Assembly: GCF_025362475.1 (NCBI RefSeq)
Contig: NZ_JANYGH010000025.1
Location: 33,195-97,194, forward strand
Length of the DNA: 64,000 nucleotides
Direction of reading: 5' to 3'
Source: Mucilaginibacter sp.
Lineage (GTDB): Bacteria; Bacteroidota; Bacteroidia; Sphingobacteriales; Sphingobacteriaceae
Part shown: positions 8,522 through 17,738 of the stretch, piece by piece
How positions within the stretch are numbered: position 1 is the first letter of the stretch
Layout: each line of letters starts with the position of its first letter
Made by a program: the position numbers and the translations under genes
Notes under the pieces: generated by a model
The model's input: only the letters and a program-made list of their open reading frames with translations
Databases searched by the model: none
What the model was told of the DNA's origin: nothing

Positions 8522-9118
8522 ATGAAAATTATCATAGTAGGCGCAACAGGAACCATGGGGAAGCACCTGGCAAGTGTGTTGGAAAAAGATCATGAAATAA
8601 TAAGAGTAGGCTCCAAAAGCGGAGATATTCAGGCAGATATTACCTCGCCCGAATCCATAGAAAATATGTTTAAGCAGGCTGGTCCGTTTGATGCGCTGAT
8701 ATGTACAGCTGGGCCTACGTATGTTGGTCCCTGGAAAAACATGACGGATAAGGAATTCAGGAGAGGTATCGACGGCAAACTGATGGGGCAGGTTAATTTA
8801 GTACTCATTGGGCAACACTACATCAATCCTAAAGGTTCATTTACATTAATCACCGGCGCTTTAACGCATGAGCCGGTTTTGAAATTCGCCAACGCATCGG
8901 CTGCCAACGGCGCGGTTGAAGCATTTGTGCGCGCAGCAGCCATAGAGCTGGAAAATGGTGTTCGTATCAATGCTGTTAGTCCTACAGTGATTGAAGATTC
9001 TCCGCAATATTTTGCTTTTTTCCATGGTGATATTCCCGTAACCATGAAACAACTGGAATATGGCTTTCGCAAAAGTGTGTTCGGTGCAAACACAGGACAA
9101 GTAATAAAGCCCTATTAA
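8522..9118 (+). CDS. Short-chain dehydrogenase-like protein lacking YxxxK
   Basis: 198 residues, at the short end for SDRs. The cofactor turn is present (MKIIIVGATGTMGKHLA), as are the strand before the active site (SFTLITGA) and the NAVSPTVIEDS loop. The catalytic Tyr-x3-Lys is replaced: the aligned stretch reads FANASAANGAVEAFV, with neither Tyr nor Lys. It may be an NAD(P)-binding protein without classical SDR chemistry. Small proteins of this kind are known and usually named only as SDR family. It starts 88 bases after the reductase gene. Confidence 0.75.
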   Translation: MKIIIVGATGTMGKHLASVLEKDHEIIRVGSKSGDIQADITSPESIENMFKQAGPFDALICTAGPTYVGPWKNMTDKEFRRGIDGKLMGQVNLVLIGQHYINPKGSFTLITGALTHEPVLKFANASAANGAVEAFVRAAAIELENGVRINAVSPTVIEDSPQYFAFFHGDIPVTMKQLEYGFRKSVFGANTGQVIKPY

Positions 9119-9207
9119 TTTTTATTGGGGGAAAGCGGTAGCCGGGCCAATTTACGGGCATTAAAGTTATGGCAATAAAAATGCCCCCAAATAGTGTCTA
9201 ATTTTTT

Positions 9208-9241
9208 GGGGCAGTGTAGATTTTTGATACTGCCCCTTTTT
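9208..9241 (+). terminator. Hairpin terminator after the SDR gene
   Basis: A perfect 8-bp stem (ggggcagt / actgcccc) with a 13-nt loop is followed by TTTTT. The upstream tgccccc at 9182 can pair alternatively with the first arm. Confidence 0.6.
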
Positions 9242-9333
9242 GTTGATATACTTTCCCTCATCAAAGCAAATACTTAAATTAGCACTATGGAGCTTATGAG
9301 ATATTCTAATATACAAACCTTCGCCACGCTCTA

Positions 9334-9492
9334 ATGGAAGCAGACAAAATATTTAACGGACTGTCGGCAGGCGGAGATGTTGAAGGCCCCATTGGCGACA
9401 GTCCCTGGGGTACATACGCCGGAATGTTTAGAGACAAATATGGTATTGAATTGATTGTGGAATTTGACCCAAATTATAACGGGCAAGTTTAA
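9334..9492 (+). pseudogene. 3' remnant of a VOC/PhnB-like glyoxalase gene
   Basis: 52 residues that match only the last third of the PhnB/VOC superfamily: GDSPWGTYAGMFRDKYGIELIVEFDPNYNG is the typical C-terminal strand set of these proteins, which are normally about 130-150 residues. No N-terminal part is found upstream, so the gene is 5'-deleted. Function is presumed lost. Confidence 0.6.
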
Positions 9493-9905
9493 CCGAATAA
9501 AAAGCGGTTCCTTACATGTTGCCGAGTCCAATGTCATCAGGTTAAGCAAACCATTTTGTTCATAAGGATTGAATTTAGGGTAATAACATACTTATAAATT
9601 AATAAGATTTGATTACGGCTTTAAAGTCGATTTGAATTTTTAAAATCTCTAAAATGTAAAAAATGGTATTAGGTGTTCGATCGGAATCCGCCCCCTCTCC
9701 GCTGAGAACGTTAACAAAAGCATCAAAAAGTCTTTTAATTCCACATTAAAGGGCTTTTCTATTTTCCATTCCATAAAAAATCGCATAAAAACCAAGCCTT
9801 TTCTGTCACGGGCTTTTGGGCTCAAAAGAGGGTGGCAAATAATGTTGGCTAAAGGAGTTGTTGGCTTTTGATAAAAACAATATCTTCCTCCTTTTAAAAA
9901 AGCCA
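9493..9905. other. Gene-free stretch with a tRNA-3'-end-like sequence
   Basis: No supported gene. At 9671-9703 the plus strand carries a T-loop-like GTTCGA and the tail CCCCCTCTCCGCT, which resembles the 3' end of a Bacteroidota tRNA-Ser with an insertion. No other part of a tRNA is present. It could be an old integrase attachment core. The minus-strand 85-codon frame here has no family features. Confidence 0.3.
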
Positions 9906-10979
9906 ATGACTGTTGTTAAACCTCCTAGAAATTACGGCATAGACCTATTACGTGTTATTGCCTGTTACATGGTAATGCAGATACATACCGGTGAATTTTA
10001 TTATATAGGACCGACCGGCAATGTTTTAAATACGCCAGACGCGCATATTGTAGGTTGGTACAACTCGTTTTTTCGTATCTGCGTTCCTTTGTTTGTGTTG
10101 ATCTCGGGATTTTTCCTTTTTCCGGTTGGTGATACACAAACATTTTTAAAAAAGAGGTTAAGCAGGGTAGTTGTACCTTTTGTTCTTTGGTGCATACTAT
10201 ATGCGTTCTATTATCACTTTACTGCAGGTGCTGATTTGAAAACAACAATGATCCATATCTTGCATATTCCGGTGAACTACGGCGTTGAGATTGGGCACCT
10301 GTGGTTTGTCTATATGTTGATCGGCATTTACTTATTCGCACCTATATTATCGCCGTGGATAGAAAAAGCCGATCGAAGGGGGATGGAACTTTATTTGGTA
10401 ATATGGGCGATTGCCTTAAGCCTACCATTTATTCACTTAATATTTCCCGAAGTGTTAGGCGAATGTGCCTGGAACCGTACGCCATTGCTTTATTACTTTT
10501 CGGGCTTGCTTGGCTATGTGATTTTGGCCAGCTACATTAAAAAATTTCATATGGCGCCCAAACCATTGGACCTCCCTTTAGGAATAGTGCTGATTATCAT
10601 CGGTTACGCCATCACTGCATTGGTATTTGAGCAACGTTTAGGTACCGAGAAAATGGTTAGTACCCTCGAGCTTTCCTGGGGATTTGATACGATTAATGTA
10701 GCGATGATGACGGCAGGAGCGATCCTTATTTTTAAAAATATTAGCTTTAAAAACACAAACTCTTTTTTTGTACGACTCATCGCCGGCATTTCTTCCATTA
10801 GTTATGGAATTTATTTGGCGCATATAATGGTGCTCAATATTTATTACCATTTACTCAACCAATATTTTGATACCGCGGCGGTCAAAATCCCGCTAATTGC
10901 CTTTTGTACATTTATTACTACTTGTGTGCTGGTTAAATTACTTTCACTCTTGCCGAAAAGTAAATGGCTTGTAGGATAA
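9906..10979 (+). CDS. Membrane acyltransferase, Acyltransferase_3 family
   Basis: 357 residues from the ATG at 9906; an upstream in-frame ATG at 9858 would add a non-conserved extension. Family motifs are present: the N-terminal GIDLLRVIACYMVMQIHTG with the conserved region around His, and about ten hydrophobic helices. Such enzymes (OafA, WecH, NolL types) transfer acetyl groups to surface polysaccharides. The gene stands alone, so the substrate is unknown. Confidence 0.85.
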   Translation: MTVVKPPRNYGIDLLRVIACYMVMQIHTGEFYYIGPTGNVLNTPDAHIVGWYNSFFRICVPLFVLISGFFLFPVGDTQTFLKKRLSRVVVPFVLWCILYAFYYHFTAGADLKTTMIHILHIPVNYGVEIGHLWFVYMLIGIYLFAPILSPWIEKADRRGMELYLVIWAIALSLPFIHLIFPEVLGECAWNRTPLLYYFSGLLGYVILASYIKKFHMAPKPLDLPLGIVLIIIGYAITALVFEQRLGTEKMVSTLELSWGFDTINVAMMTAGAILIFKNISFKNTNSFFVRLIAGISSISYGIYLAHIMVLNIYYHLLNQYFDTAAVKIPLIAFCTFITTCVLVKLLSLLPKSKWLVG

Positions 10980-11582
10980 TTAAGAAATACATGGATATTA
11001 CCGAGGAAGACTGACACTATTATTACAAAAAGCAGAAATTTGATGTGGATGATTATTAGCCAAATAAAAATTGGATTATTTATGGCAGGGTCGGGTCGAA
11101 ATCATCAAACTTTTACTAAGTCATCTTTTAAAATCTACCATTAGATAATAATTAACAATATTTATTTAATGGTAGATTAATAAATCATGCTTTTTTAAGT
11201 GTTCAAATCCCGCGGATAAAGAATGATGTTTTCGAATCCGAACTTCTCATAACTTATATGTTTACTAAATTGAATTAAGCTTTCAACTTCGATACATACC
11301 AATTTCTTATTTCAACCTCCTCGCCATCATCAAAATGCATCAAGGTAAATTTAGTTAACACACCTTGCTTCGGCAGTATGGATTAATATTTTACTTTGAA
11401 ACTGCCAGGTAAACTTCCTTTTGTGGTATTATTCAACTTTTATGTGGCACTTTTCGTTGTTAATGCTAAAATTATTTTTATTTACCGAACGTTCAGTACA
11501 TTTGATTGGTAATTCAAAAAGCAATATCAAATGGAGCTCATAATAACAGAATTCATTTATATTAAAAAAACAATTTTAAAAT
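10980..11582. other. Gene-free stretch with a minus-strand gene remnant
   Basis: No intact gene. On the minus strand, 11195-11311 encodes a protein-like tail (EVESLIQFSKHISYEKF, ending in YPRDLNT) without a start codon, probably a decayed 3' end of unknown family. The right part holds the degenerate TetR operator at 11480. Confidence 0.35.
11480..11501. promoter_or_regulatory. Imperfect copy of the TetR operator
   Basis: ATTTACCGAACGTTCAGTACAT matches the perfect palindrome at 12225-12246 in its left half and centre, with three mismatches in the right half. It lies 82 bases upstream of the TetR gene, fitting autoregulation. Confidence 0.7.
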
Positions 11583-12143
11583 ATGCGTACTCAAAAAGTT
11601 GATCCTGAAAATGTAGATCTGAAGCTGTTTGAAACCTTTAGTAAGTTGGGTTATGATGGAGCATCGATGCAACTGCTGGCAAAGGCAACAGGATTAAAGA
11701 AAGCCAGCTTATACCACCGTTTCCCCGATGGAAAAAAGGAAATGGCGCAACATGCCCTGAGCATTGTTGAGGAATGGATTCAGCAAAATATTGTTTCGGT
11801 ATCGGCAAATAAAAATATAAAACCAGAAGCCCGGCTCAAAAAGGTTATCGCTTCTATTGATGAATTGTATAATGGAGGAGCAAACAATTGCCTGCTCAGG
11901 ACATTAACTGTTGGTACAGACGCTGATGCATTTAAAGAAAATGTGAACAGTTGCTTTAATCTGCTGGCAGATGGTTTTGCAGATATTGCCATTGACCTTG
12001 GTTTATCGCCAGAAGCCGCGGAGCAACAGGCAAGATTTATTAATCTCCTGATCCAGGGTTCACTTGTACTGGCCGGCGCCACCAGCGATAAAAACTATTT
12101 TAAAAACAGCCTGGCCAAAATACCTGCATTATTAGCGGCATAA
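11583..12143 (+). CDS. TetR/AcrR-family repressor
   Basis: 186 residues. The N-terminal helix-turn-helix is clear (FSKLGYDGASMQLLAKATGLKKASLYHRFPDGKKEM). The C-terminal ligand domain resembles the TetR_C groups and contains two Cys. A palindrome with the centre CCGAACGTTCGG precedes both this gene and the alpha/beta hydrolase gene, so this protein probably represses both. The inducer is unknown; a substrate of the hydrolase is a fair guess. Confidence 0.9.
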   Translation: MRTQKVDPENVDLKLFETFSKLGYDGASMQLLAKATGLKKASLYHRFPDGKKEMAQHALSIVEEWIQQNIVSVSANKNIKPEARLKKVIASIDELYNGGANNCLLRTLTVGTDADAFKENVNSCFNLLADGFADIAIDLGLSPEAAEQQARFINLLIQGSLVLAGATSDKNYFKNSLAKIPALLAA

Positions 12144-12224
12144 TTTAATCTAATACAAACAATCGTAGTACTAATCATGAAATGAGTGGTACTAATCACA
12201 GAAAAGGATTTTTGCATTTTTATT

Positions 12225-12246
12225 ATTTACCGAACGTTCGGTAAAT
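12225..12246. promoter_or_regulatory. Palindromic TetR operator before the hydrolase gene
   Basis: A perfect 22-bp palindrome, atttaccgaac/gttcggtaaat, lies 39 bases before the start of the alpha/beta hydrolase and 82 bases after the TetR gene. The near copy at 11480 makes it a strong operator candidate. Confidence 0.8.
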
Positions 12247-12284
12247 AAAGTATCAATAACTGAATAACTTAAAATTTAAATAAC

Positions 12285-13163
12285 ATGAAAAATCAAACCC
12301 AACACCACTTCATTAAGATCAATGGAGTGAACATTTTTTACCGTGAAGCAGGGCCTAAAGATGCACCTGTATTAGTATTACTGCATGGCTACCCAAGTTC
12401 ATCGCATATGTACAGAAACCTTATTAATGACCTATCGGACAAATACCATTTAATTGCCCCCGACTATCCTGGTTATGGCAGAAGCGAACAGCCGCCCATC
12501 GCTGAGTTTGCTTATACCTTTGAAAACTACTCTGTAATAGTACAAGGACTATTAGATCAGCTTAATATTAAAAAATACAGTTTATACCTGATGGATTACG
12601 GCGCACCTGTTGGATGGCGTATTGCATCAAACCACCCCGAAAGAATAGATACCCTGATTGTTCAAAATGGTTGTGCTTATGACGAAGGCCTGGAAGCTTT
12701 CTGGGATCCGATTAAAGCTTATTGGAAAGACAGGAACAACAAAGAAGCCGAAACCACATTAAGAGGATTTCATGATGCCAACGGATTGAAATGGCAGTAT
12801 ACCCATGGCGTACCCGACCAAAGTGTAATTAGCCCCGATAATTGGGAAATTGACCTGCGCCACCTGGAAAGACCAGAAAACGACCAAATACAATTGGATA
12901 TGTTTTACGATTACCGCACCAATGTTGATTTGTATCCTAAATGGCAGGAATACTTCCGTACCTATAACCCAGAGATGCTGATTGTGTATGGTAAAAACGA
13001 TTATATATTCCCGGTTGCCGGCGCTGAAGCTTATAAGAAAGACATCAAAAACCTCGAATATCATCTATACGATGCTGGCCACTTTGCTTTGGAAAGTAAC
13101 GGTAACGAAATAGCCGCCGCAATAAGGCAGTTCCTTGATAAAAAAACAGGAACTCAAAAATAA
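12285..13163 (+). CDS. Alpha/beta hydrolase, epoxide hydrolase/dehalogenase-like
   Basis: 292 residues. The oxyanion-hole motif is LLHGYPSSSHMY. The nucleophile elbow reads YLMDYGAPVGW, so the nucleophile is Asp rather than Ser, as in epoxide hydrolases and haloalkane dehalogenases. The acid is in YGKNDYIFP and the catalytic His in DAGHFALES. Reaction: hydrolysis of epoxides, halides or related electrophiles through an aspartyl ester. It is probably repressed by the neighbouring TetR protein. Confidence 0.88.
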   Translation: MKNQTQHHFIKINGVNIFYREAGPKDAPVLVLLHGYPSSSHMYRNLINDLSDKYHLIAPDYPGYGRSEQPPIAEFAYTFENYSVIVQGLLDQLNIKKYSLYLMDYGAPVGWRIASNHPERIDTLIVQNGCAYDEGLEAFWDPIKAYWKDRNNKEAETTLRGFHDANGLKWQYTHGVPDQSVISPDNWEIDLRHLERPENDQIQLDMFYDYRTNVDLYPKWQEYFRTYNPEMLIVYGKNDYIFPVAGAEAYKKDIKNLEYHLYDAGHFALESNGNEIAAAIRQFLDKKTGTQK

Positions 13164-13173
13164 TATCACCATA

Positions 13174-13216
13174 AAAACATACCATTGATCAGTAAACATC
13201 GATGGTATGTTTTATC
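13174..13216 (+). terminator. Terminator after the hydrolase gene
   Basis: A perfect 11-bp stem (aaaacatacca / tggtatgtttt) lies 11 bases after the stop codon, with A's before and T's after the stem. Confidence 0.65.
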
Positions 13217-13270
13217 ATTTTTAGTACCTTTAATAACACCCCTTAAGATCAAATATCTTCAATACACGTT

Positions 13271-13699
13271 ATGGATGCAAACCCTCATAAAATATATATG
13301 GATCGTTGCTTTGAACTGGCTGCAATAGCGGCATCGCAGGGAGAAAGCGCGGTGGGCAGTGTTGTTGTACTTAACGGTGAAATTATAGGAGAAGGTTACG
13401 AAAAAAGTCGTCAGCTTCAAGATGTTACCCGCCATGCCGAAGTAGTAGCCATATTGGATGCTGTACAAAAGCGGGGAACCTGTAAGGAGGCTGTATTGTA
13501 TTCAAATATAGAACCCTGTATACTTTGTTCTTATGTTATCAGGCATCATAAAATTGCCTCGGTAGTGTTTGGAAAATACTGCGGAGAATTGGGAGGAACC
13601 GTTGAAAAATTCAATATTCTGACAACTAATGTAATCAAGAGTTGGAAAGCTGCGCCTGCCGTTCATGTTTACGACGATACTTCTACTAAAAATAACTAA
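13271..13699 (+). CDS. Nucleoside deaminase, CMP/dCMP-type zinc-binding
   Basis: 142 residues. The zinc and catalytic motifs are complete: HAE (in RHAEVVAIL) and PCILC (in EPCILCSYVI). The family includes guanine deaminase, cytosine deaminase and the tRNA adenosine deaminase TadA. The deaminase fold is certain; the substrate is not, and the divergence from TadA suggests a free base or nucleoside. It is a single gene. Confidence 0.82.
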   Translation: MDANPHKIYMDRCFELAAIAASQGESAVGSVVVLNGEIIGEGYEKSRQLQDVTRHAEVVAILDAVQKRGTCKEAVLYSNIEPCILCSYVIRHHKIASVVFGKYCGELGGTVEKFNILTTNVIKSWKAAPAVHVYDDTSTKNN

Positions 13700-13899
13700 A
13701 CTGCGGCAACCAAGGGCGCATTTGCAGGGTTTGTAATTTATGATATCATCAATCGTCATTTGTGCTTCCAATGACCACCCTTCTGAAAGCAGCCGATTTT
13801 TTAATAAGTCAATAGTTAATATATTCACTTTCTACAATCAGGTAAAGTATCTAATTTTATAGCGAAGCAAAACATTGCCTGCCTTCATCATTATTAAAA

Positions 13900-15630
13900 A
13901 TGCCCATGAAGATCTTTTCGGAATTGAAAAAAAACTTAAAGAATGATTTTTCGCCTTTAAGATCTGTTAAAATCGCACTCCTCGGCGATACCTCCACACA
14001 ATTATTCACCCAGGCGCTCAGGGGCACAGGCTTTGATATGGATTTTGACTTTCTGATATGGGAAGCCGATTTTAACCAGGTAGAACTACAGGTATTCGAC
14101 CCTAAATCCGCACTATATGCTTTTGCTCCCGAAGTGGTTGTCATATTCCATTCTTCGCATCAATTATTAGCCAAATACAATAAACTAAACCCAGCGGAAT
14201 ACGATAGCCTGGCCCAAAACAGGTTAACATTGATCGGCGATCTCCATAATGCTTTAAATAACAGTCTGAACGCAAAGATCATTTACTATAACTACACCGA
14301 AATAAATGATGCGGTATTTGGTAATGGTGCCAGCAAAATAGCGTCGTCATTCCTGTTTCAATTGCGGAAACTCAATTATGAATTGATGCACTATGCCATG
14401 GGGCAAGATAATTTTTACATCTGTGATATTTCATCCATACAAAATCAGTTAGGCAAGGCAACCTTTTTCCAGCCACCACTGTATATAAATGCGGAGATGG
14501 TGCTAAGTATAGATGTATTACCCTGGGTGGCCGCCCAAACAGCCGATCTGATTGGGTCTATGTATGGCCGGTTAAAAAAATGCCTGATCCTTGACCTGGA
14601 TAATACCTTGTGGGGCGGTGTAATTGGCGATGACGGAATAGGAAACATCCAACTTGGAAACCTGGGCATAGGCAAAGCATTTACAGCGTTTCAGCACTGG
14701 ATAAAAAAGTTAAAAAACCGGGGCGTAATCCTGGCTATCTGCAGTAAAAACACCGAAGCCATCGCCATGGAATCTTTTGAAAAGCATCCGGATATGGTGT
14801 TGAGCCGTGATGATATAGCGATTTTTAAAATTAACTGGGATAACAAAACCGATAATATCAGGCAAATTCAGGCCGAATTAAATATAGGCTTTGACGCTAT
14901 GGTGTTTTTGGATGATAATCCTTTTGAAAGAGCTATGGTACGTGAGTGTATACCAAACATTACCGTTCCCGAACTGCCAGAAGATCCGGCAAATTACCTG
15001 GAATACCTGTATACCCTGAACCTGTTTGAAACCATATCACTTACCAACGAAGATACTGAACGTACAAAGCAGTATCAAAGCGCAGCCAAACGGAATACGG
15101 ATCAGCAGCAATATGCTGATGAAGACGCCTTTTTGCAAAGCCTGAACATGGTATCTGTGATAGAACCTTTCAACAGCTTTAATATACCAAGAGTGGCTCA
15201 GCTTTCGCAACGGTCCAACCAGTTCAATTTACGTACGGTGAGGTATACCGAAACCGATATTAAAGCCATTGCAGATTCCATTGATTCCTTTAGCTTTTCG
15301 TTTACGTTAGCCGATAAATTTGGCGATAACGGGCTCATCTGCGCAATCATTTTAAAGAAAGAATCTATAGATACTTTATTCATCGATAACTGGTTTATGA
15401 GTTGCCGGGTGTTAAAAAGGGGCATGGAGCACTTTACCTTAAACACTATTGCAGCTTTTACCAAAGCAAAGGGTTTTAGGTATTTAAAAGGGCAATACCT
15501 GCAAACCCCCAAAAACGAAATTGTAAAACATCACTACCGGGATTTGGGCTTTGAGCAACATGACGGGCATTGGATACTGGATACCCAAACCTGCATCCCG
15601 AAGAAAAACTACGTGAAAGCCTCCTCATAA
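13900..15630 (+). CDS. FkbH-like HAD-IIIC protein, acyl loading enzyme
   Basis: 576 residues. An N-terminal SGNH-like region (about 25-200) is followed by the HAD-IIIC domain with the DxDxT motif (ILDLDNTLWGGVIGDDG, about residue 230), ICSKNTE and VFLDDNPFERAMVRE. A GNAT-like C-terminal domain ends the protein. FkbH proteins of polyketide pathways dephosphorylate 1,3-bisphosphoglycerate and load glyceryl onto an acyl carrier protein. An ACP gene follows 21 bases later, supporting that role here. The acyl group is inferred; the operon suggests transfer to the cell surface. Confidence 0.88.
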   Translation: MPMKIFSELKKNLKNDFSPLRSVKIALLGDTSTQLFTQALRGTGFDMDFDFLIWEADFNQVELQVFDPKSALYAFAPEVVVIFHSSHQLLAKYNKLNPAEYDSLAQNRLTLIGDLHNALNNSLNAKIIYYNYTEINDAVFGNGASKIASSFLFQLRKLNYELMHYAMGQDNFYICDISSIQNQLGKATFFQPPLYINAEMVLSIDVLPWVAAQTADLIGSMYGRLKKCLILDLDNTLWGGVIGDDGIGNIQLGNLGIGKAFTAFQHWIKKLKNRGVILAICSKNTEAIAMESFEKHPDMVLSRDDIAIFKINWDNKTDNIRQIQAELNIGFDAMVFLDDNPFERAMVRECIPNITVPELPEDPANYLEYLYTLNLFETISLTNEDTERTKQYQSAAKRNTDQQQYADEDAFLQSLNMVSVIEPFNSFNIPRVAQLSQRSNQFNLRTVRYTETDIKAIADSIDSFSFSFTLADKFGDNGLICAIILKKESIDTLFIDNWFMSCRVLKRGMEHFTLNTIAAFTKAKGFRYLKGQYLQTPKNEIVKHHYRDLGFEQHDGHWILDTQTCIPKKNYVKASS

Positions 15631-15651
15631 ACATAAAACAACCACATACAC

Positions 15652-15894
15652 ATGGATAAAGGCGAAATATTAAAAACCGTAAACGATGTTTTTATTGATG
15701 TACTGGATGACGAAAACATTATGCTAACTTATGAAACAACCGCAAACGATGTGGAAGAGTGGGATTCTTTAAACCATATCCAGCTGGTAGTGGCCATTGA
15801 AAAACAATTCGGGATCAGGTTTACCTCATGGGAAATTCAAAGCTGGAACAAAGTTGGCGAACTGATCAACACCATAAGCAATAAGATCAATTAG
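15652..15894 (+). CDS. Acyl carrier protein
   Basis: 80 residues with the phosphopantetheine site Ser39 in EEWDSLNHIQLV. The sequence is not that of the fatty-acid AcpP, so this is a dedicated carrier. It sits between the FkbH-like gene and a VOC gene in a tight operon and should carry the acyl group made by FkbH to the MBOAT protein. Confidence 0.9.
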   Translation: MDKGEILKTVNDVFIDVLDDENIMLTYETTANDVEEWDSLNHIQLVVAIEKQFGIRFTSWEIQSWNKVGELINTISNKIN

Positions 15895-15900
15895 CAACAT

Positions 15901-16281
15901 ATGAAACTTCATCACATAGGGGTAGCCTGCAAAAATATAGCGACGGAGATAAACAGTATCACTAAACTCCATACTGTTACAGCCATAAGCGCCACTGTTT
16001 TTGACCCGGAACAAGATGCCGAGCTGGCTTTACTTACCCTAAGCGATGGAACCCAAATTGAACTGATTGCGGGCAAACAGGTAGAAATAATTGTGAAAAA
16101 AAACATCAGCTATTATCATTTGTGCTTCGAAGTTGATGATATCTATGCTGAGATTGAGCGGCTGAGCTGCGAGGGGGCGCTATTAGTTTCTCCTCCAAAA
16201 CCGGCAATATTGTTCAACAACCGGGCAGTTGTCTTTTTGCAGGTTTCCTATGGATTAATTGAATTATTAAGCTCAAAATAA
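15901..16281 (+). CDS. VOC/glyoxalase-superfamily protein
   Basis: 126 residues with two beta-alpha-beta-beta-beta repeats. Metal-ligand candidates are His (MKLHHIGVAC) and Glu (QIELIAG, GLIELLS). The pattern recalls methylmalonyl-CoA epimerases. It starts 6 bases after the ACP gene, so it may isomerise or modify the ACP-bound acyl group. The exact reaction cannot be read from sequence. Confidence 0.78.
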   Translation: MKLHHIGVACKNIATEINSITKLHTVTAISATVFDPEQDAELALLTLSDGTQIELIAGKQVEIIVKKNISYYHLCFEVDDIYAEIERLSCEGALLVSPPKPAILFNNRAVVFLQVSYGLIELLSSK

Positions 16282-16288
16282 TATCGGG

Positions 16289-17737
16289 ATGCTGTTTACC
16301 TCCATCACATTCGTTATTTTTTTCTGCCTGTTTTTTCTTTTATACTGGTTTGTTTTTAACCGGAACTTTAAATTGCAAAACCTCCTGCTCCTGGCAGGCG
16401 GCTATGTGTTTTATGCCTGGTGGGACTGGCGCTTTCTGCCCCTGCTAATTGCCAGCTCTTCCCTCAACTATTTTTTAGGCATCGGTATATATAAAGCCCG
16501 GCAAACAAAACAACGTAGCCTGTTGCTTTGGATAGGTTTGCTACAGGGGCTGGGCACCTTGCTTTTTTTTAAGTATTTCAACTTTTTCGTAAAATCTACC
16601 ATTTCCGCATTTGCTACGTTTAACATCAGGCTGGATACCTATACGCTCAACATCATATTGCCTCTTGGCATAAGTTTCTATACTTTCCGTACTATAAGTT
16701 ATTTACTGGATATTAAGCATGGCAAAATTAAGCCCACTACAGATTGGGTGGTATTTTTCTGTTATGTGTCCGTTTTCCCGTGTGTTATATCGGGGCCCAT
16801 TGATCGCCCTAAAACACTCATCCCCCAGTTAACCCGGCGAAGGGTGTTTGATTACGCCCAGGCAACAGATGGTATGCGCCAGATACTCTGGGGGGTATTC
16901 AAAAAAATGGTGATTGCTGATAACTGCGCGGTATTTACCGACAATATTTTTGAGCATTACAAAACACTACCGGCCAGCTCTCTCTTATTCGGCGCTTTTC
17001 TGTACACCATACAAGTTTATGCAGATTTTTCGGGTTACTCAGATATCGCTATTGGTTTATCCAACATCATTGGCATTAAAGTTACCCGTAATTTTAATAC
17101 ACCTTTTTTTGCCCAAAATATCGCCGATTTTTGGCGGCGCTGGCATATTTCCCTAACGGGCTGGCTTACGGATTATGTTTTTGCCCCGCTTACCATCTAT
17201 TTCAGAGACCTGGGAAAAACGGGACTCATACTGGCCATCGTGATCAATTTTACTGCCATCGGGATCTGGCACGGCCCCAACTGGACCTTTTTTCTTTTCG
17301 GCTTTTTAAACGGCTGCTATTACATCCCGCTTATACTGCGCGGGACATTATATAAAAAGAAAAAGATAACAGACCAGCTTCAGCCCGCGTTACCCGCTTT
17401 GCTCGGAGTGGCCGGCACTTTCACCCTGGTCATGTTCACTTTTATTCTCTTCCGTGCCGATAGTTTAGCCCAGGCTTTTGATTATTACCAGAGGCTTTTT
17501 TCGCGCTCTATGTTCACGGCCCCGGTGATTATAGAAAAAGTGAATACCGCCGCAACGCTGGTTTGTATTGTGATCATGTTGGCCGCCGAGTGGCTGCAAC
17601 GCGATAAACAGCATGCCTTGCAGATCGATTTTATAAAAAAATCGCCGGTGAGGGTTATCATATACTATGGCTTAATACTTATTATTATCACGTTTACAGC
17701 TACCCGTAACAGCGACTTTATTTACTTTAAATTTTAA
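16289..17737 (+). CDS. MBOAT-family membrane O-acyltransferase
   Basis: 482 residues with about ten membrane helices. The family motifs are present: YVFYAWWDWRFLPLL, PLGISFYTFRTISYLLD, SGPIDRP, and the catalytic-His motif GIWHGPNWTFFLFG. AlgI and DltB are the known relatives: they move an acyl group across or at the membrane to a surface glycan. It is 7 bases after the VOC gene and 1 base before the SGNH-like gene, in the arrangement MBOAT plus extracytoplasmic acyltransferase. Confidence 0.92.
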   Translation: MLFTSITFVIFFCLFFLLYWFVFNRNFKLQNLLLLAGGYVFYAWWDWRFLPLLIASSSLNYFLGIGIYKARQTKQRSLLLWIGLLQGLGTLLFFKYFNFFVKSTISAFATFNIRLDTYTLNIILPLGISFYTFRTISYLLDIKHGKIKPTTDWVVFFCYVSVFPCVISGPIDRPKTLIPQLTRRRVFDYAQATDGMRQILWGVFKKMVIADNCAVFTDNIFEHYKTLPASSLLFGAFLYTIQVYADFSGYSDIAIGLSNIIGIKVTRNFNTPFFAQNIADFWRRWHISLTGWLTDYVFAPLTIYFRDLGKTGLILAIVINFTAIGIWHGPNWTFFLFGFLNGCYYIPLILRGTLYKKKKITDQLQPALPALLGVAGTFTLVMFTFILFRADSLAQAFDYYQRLFSRSMFTAPVIIEKVNTAATLVCIVIMLAAEWLQRDKQHALQIDFIKKSPVRVIIYYGLILIIITFTATRNSDFIYFKF

Positions 17738-17738
17738 C

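Noticed and set aside
9649..9906. 85-codon minus-strand frame before the acyltransferase
   Set aside because: No domain, unusual composition, and it runs through a tRNA-like remnant.
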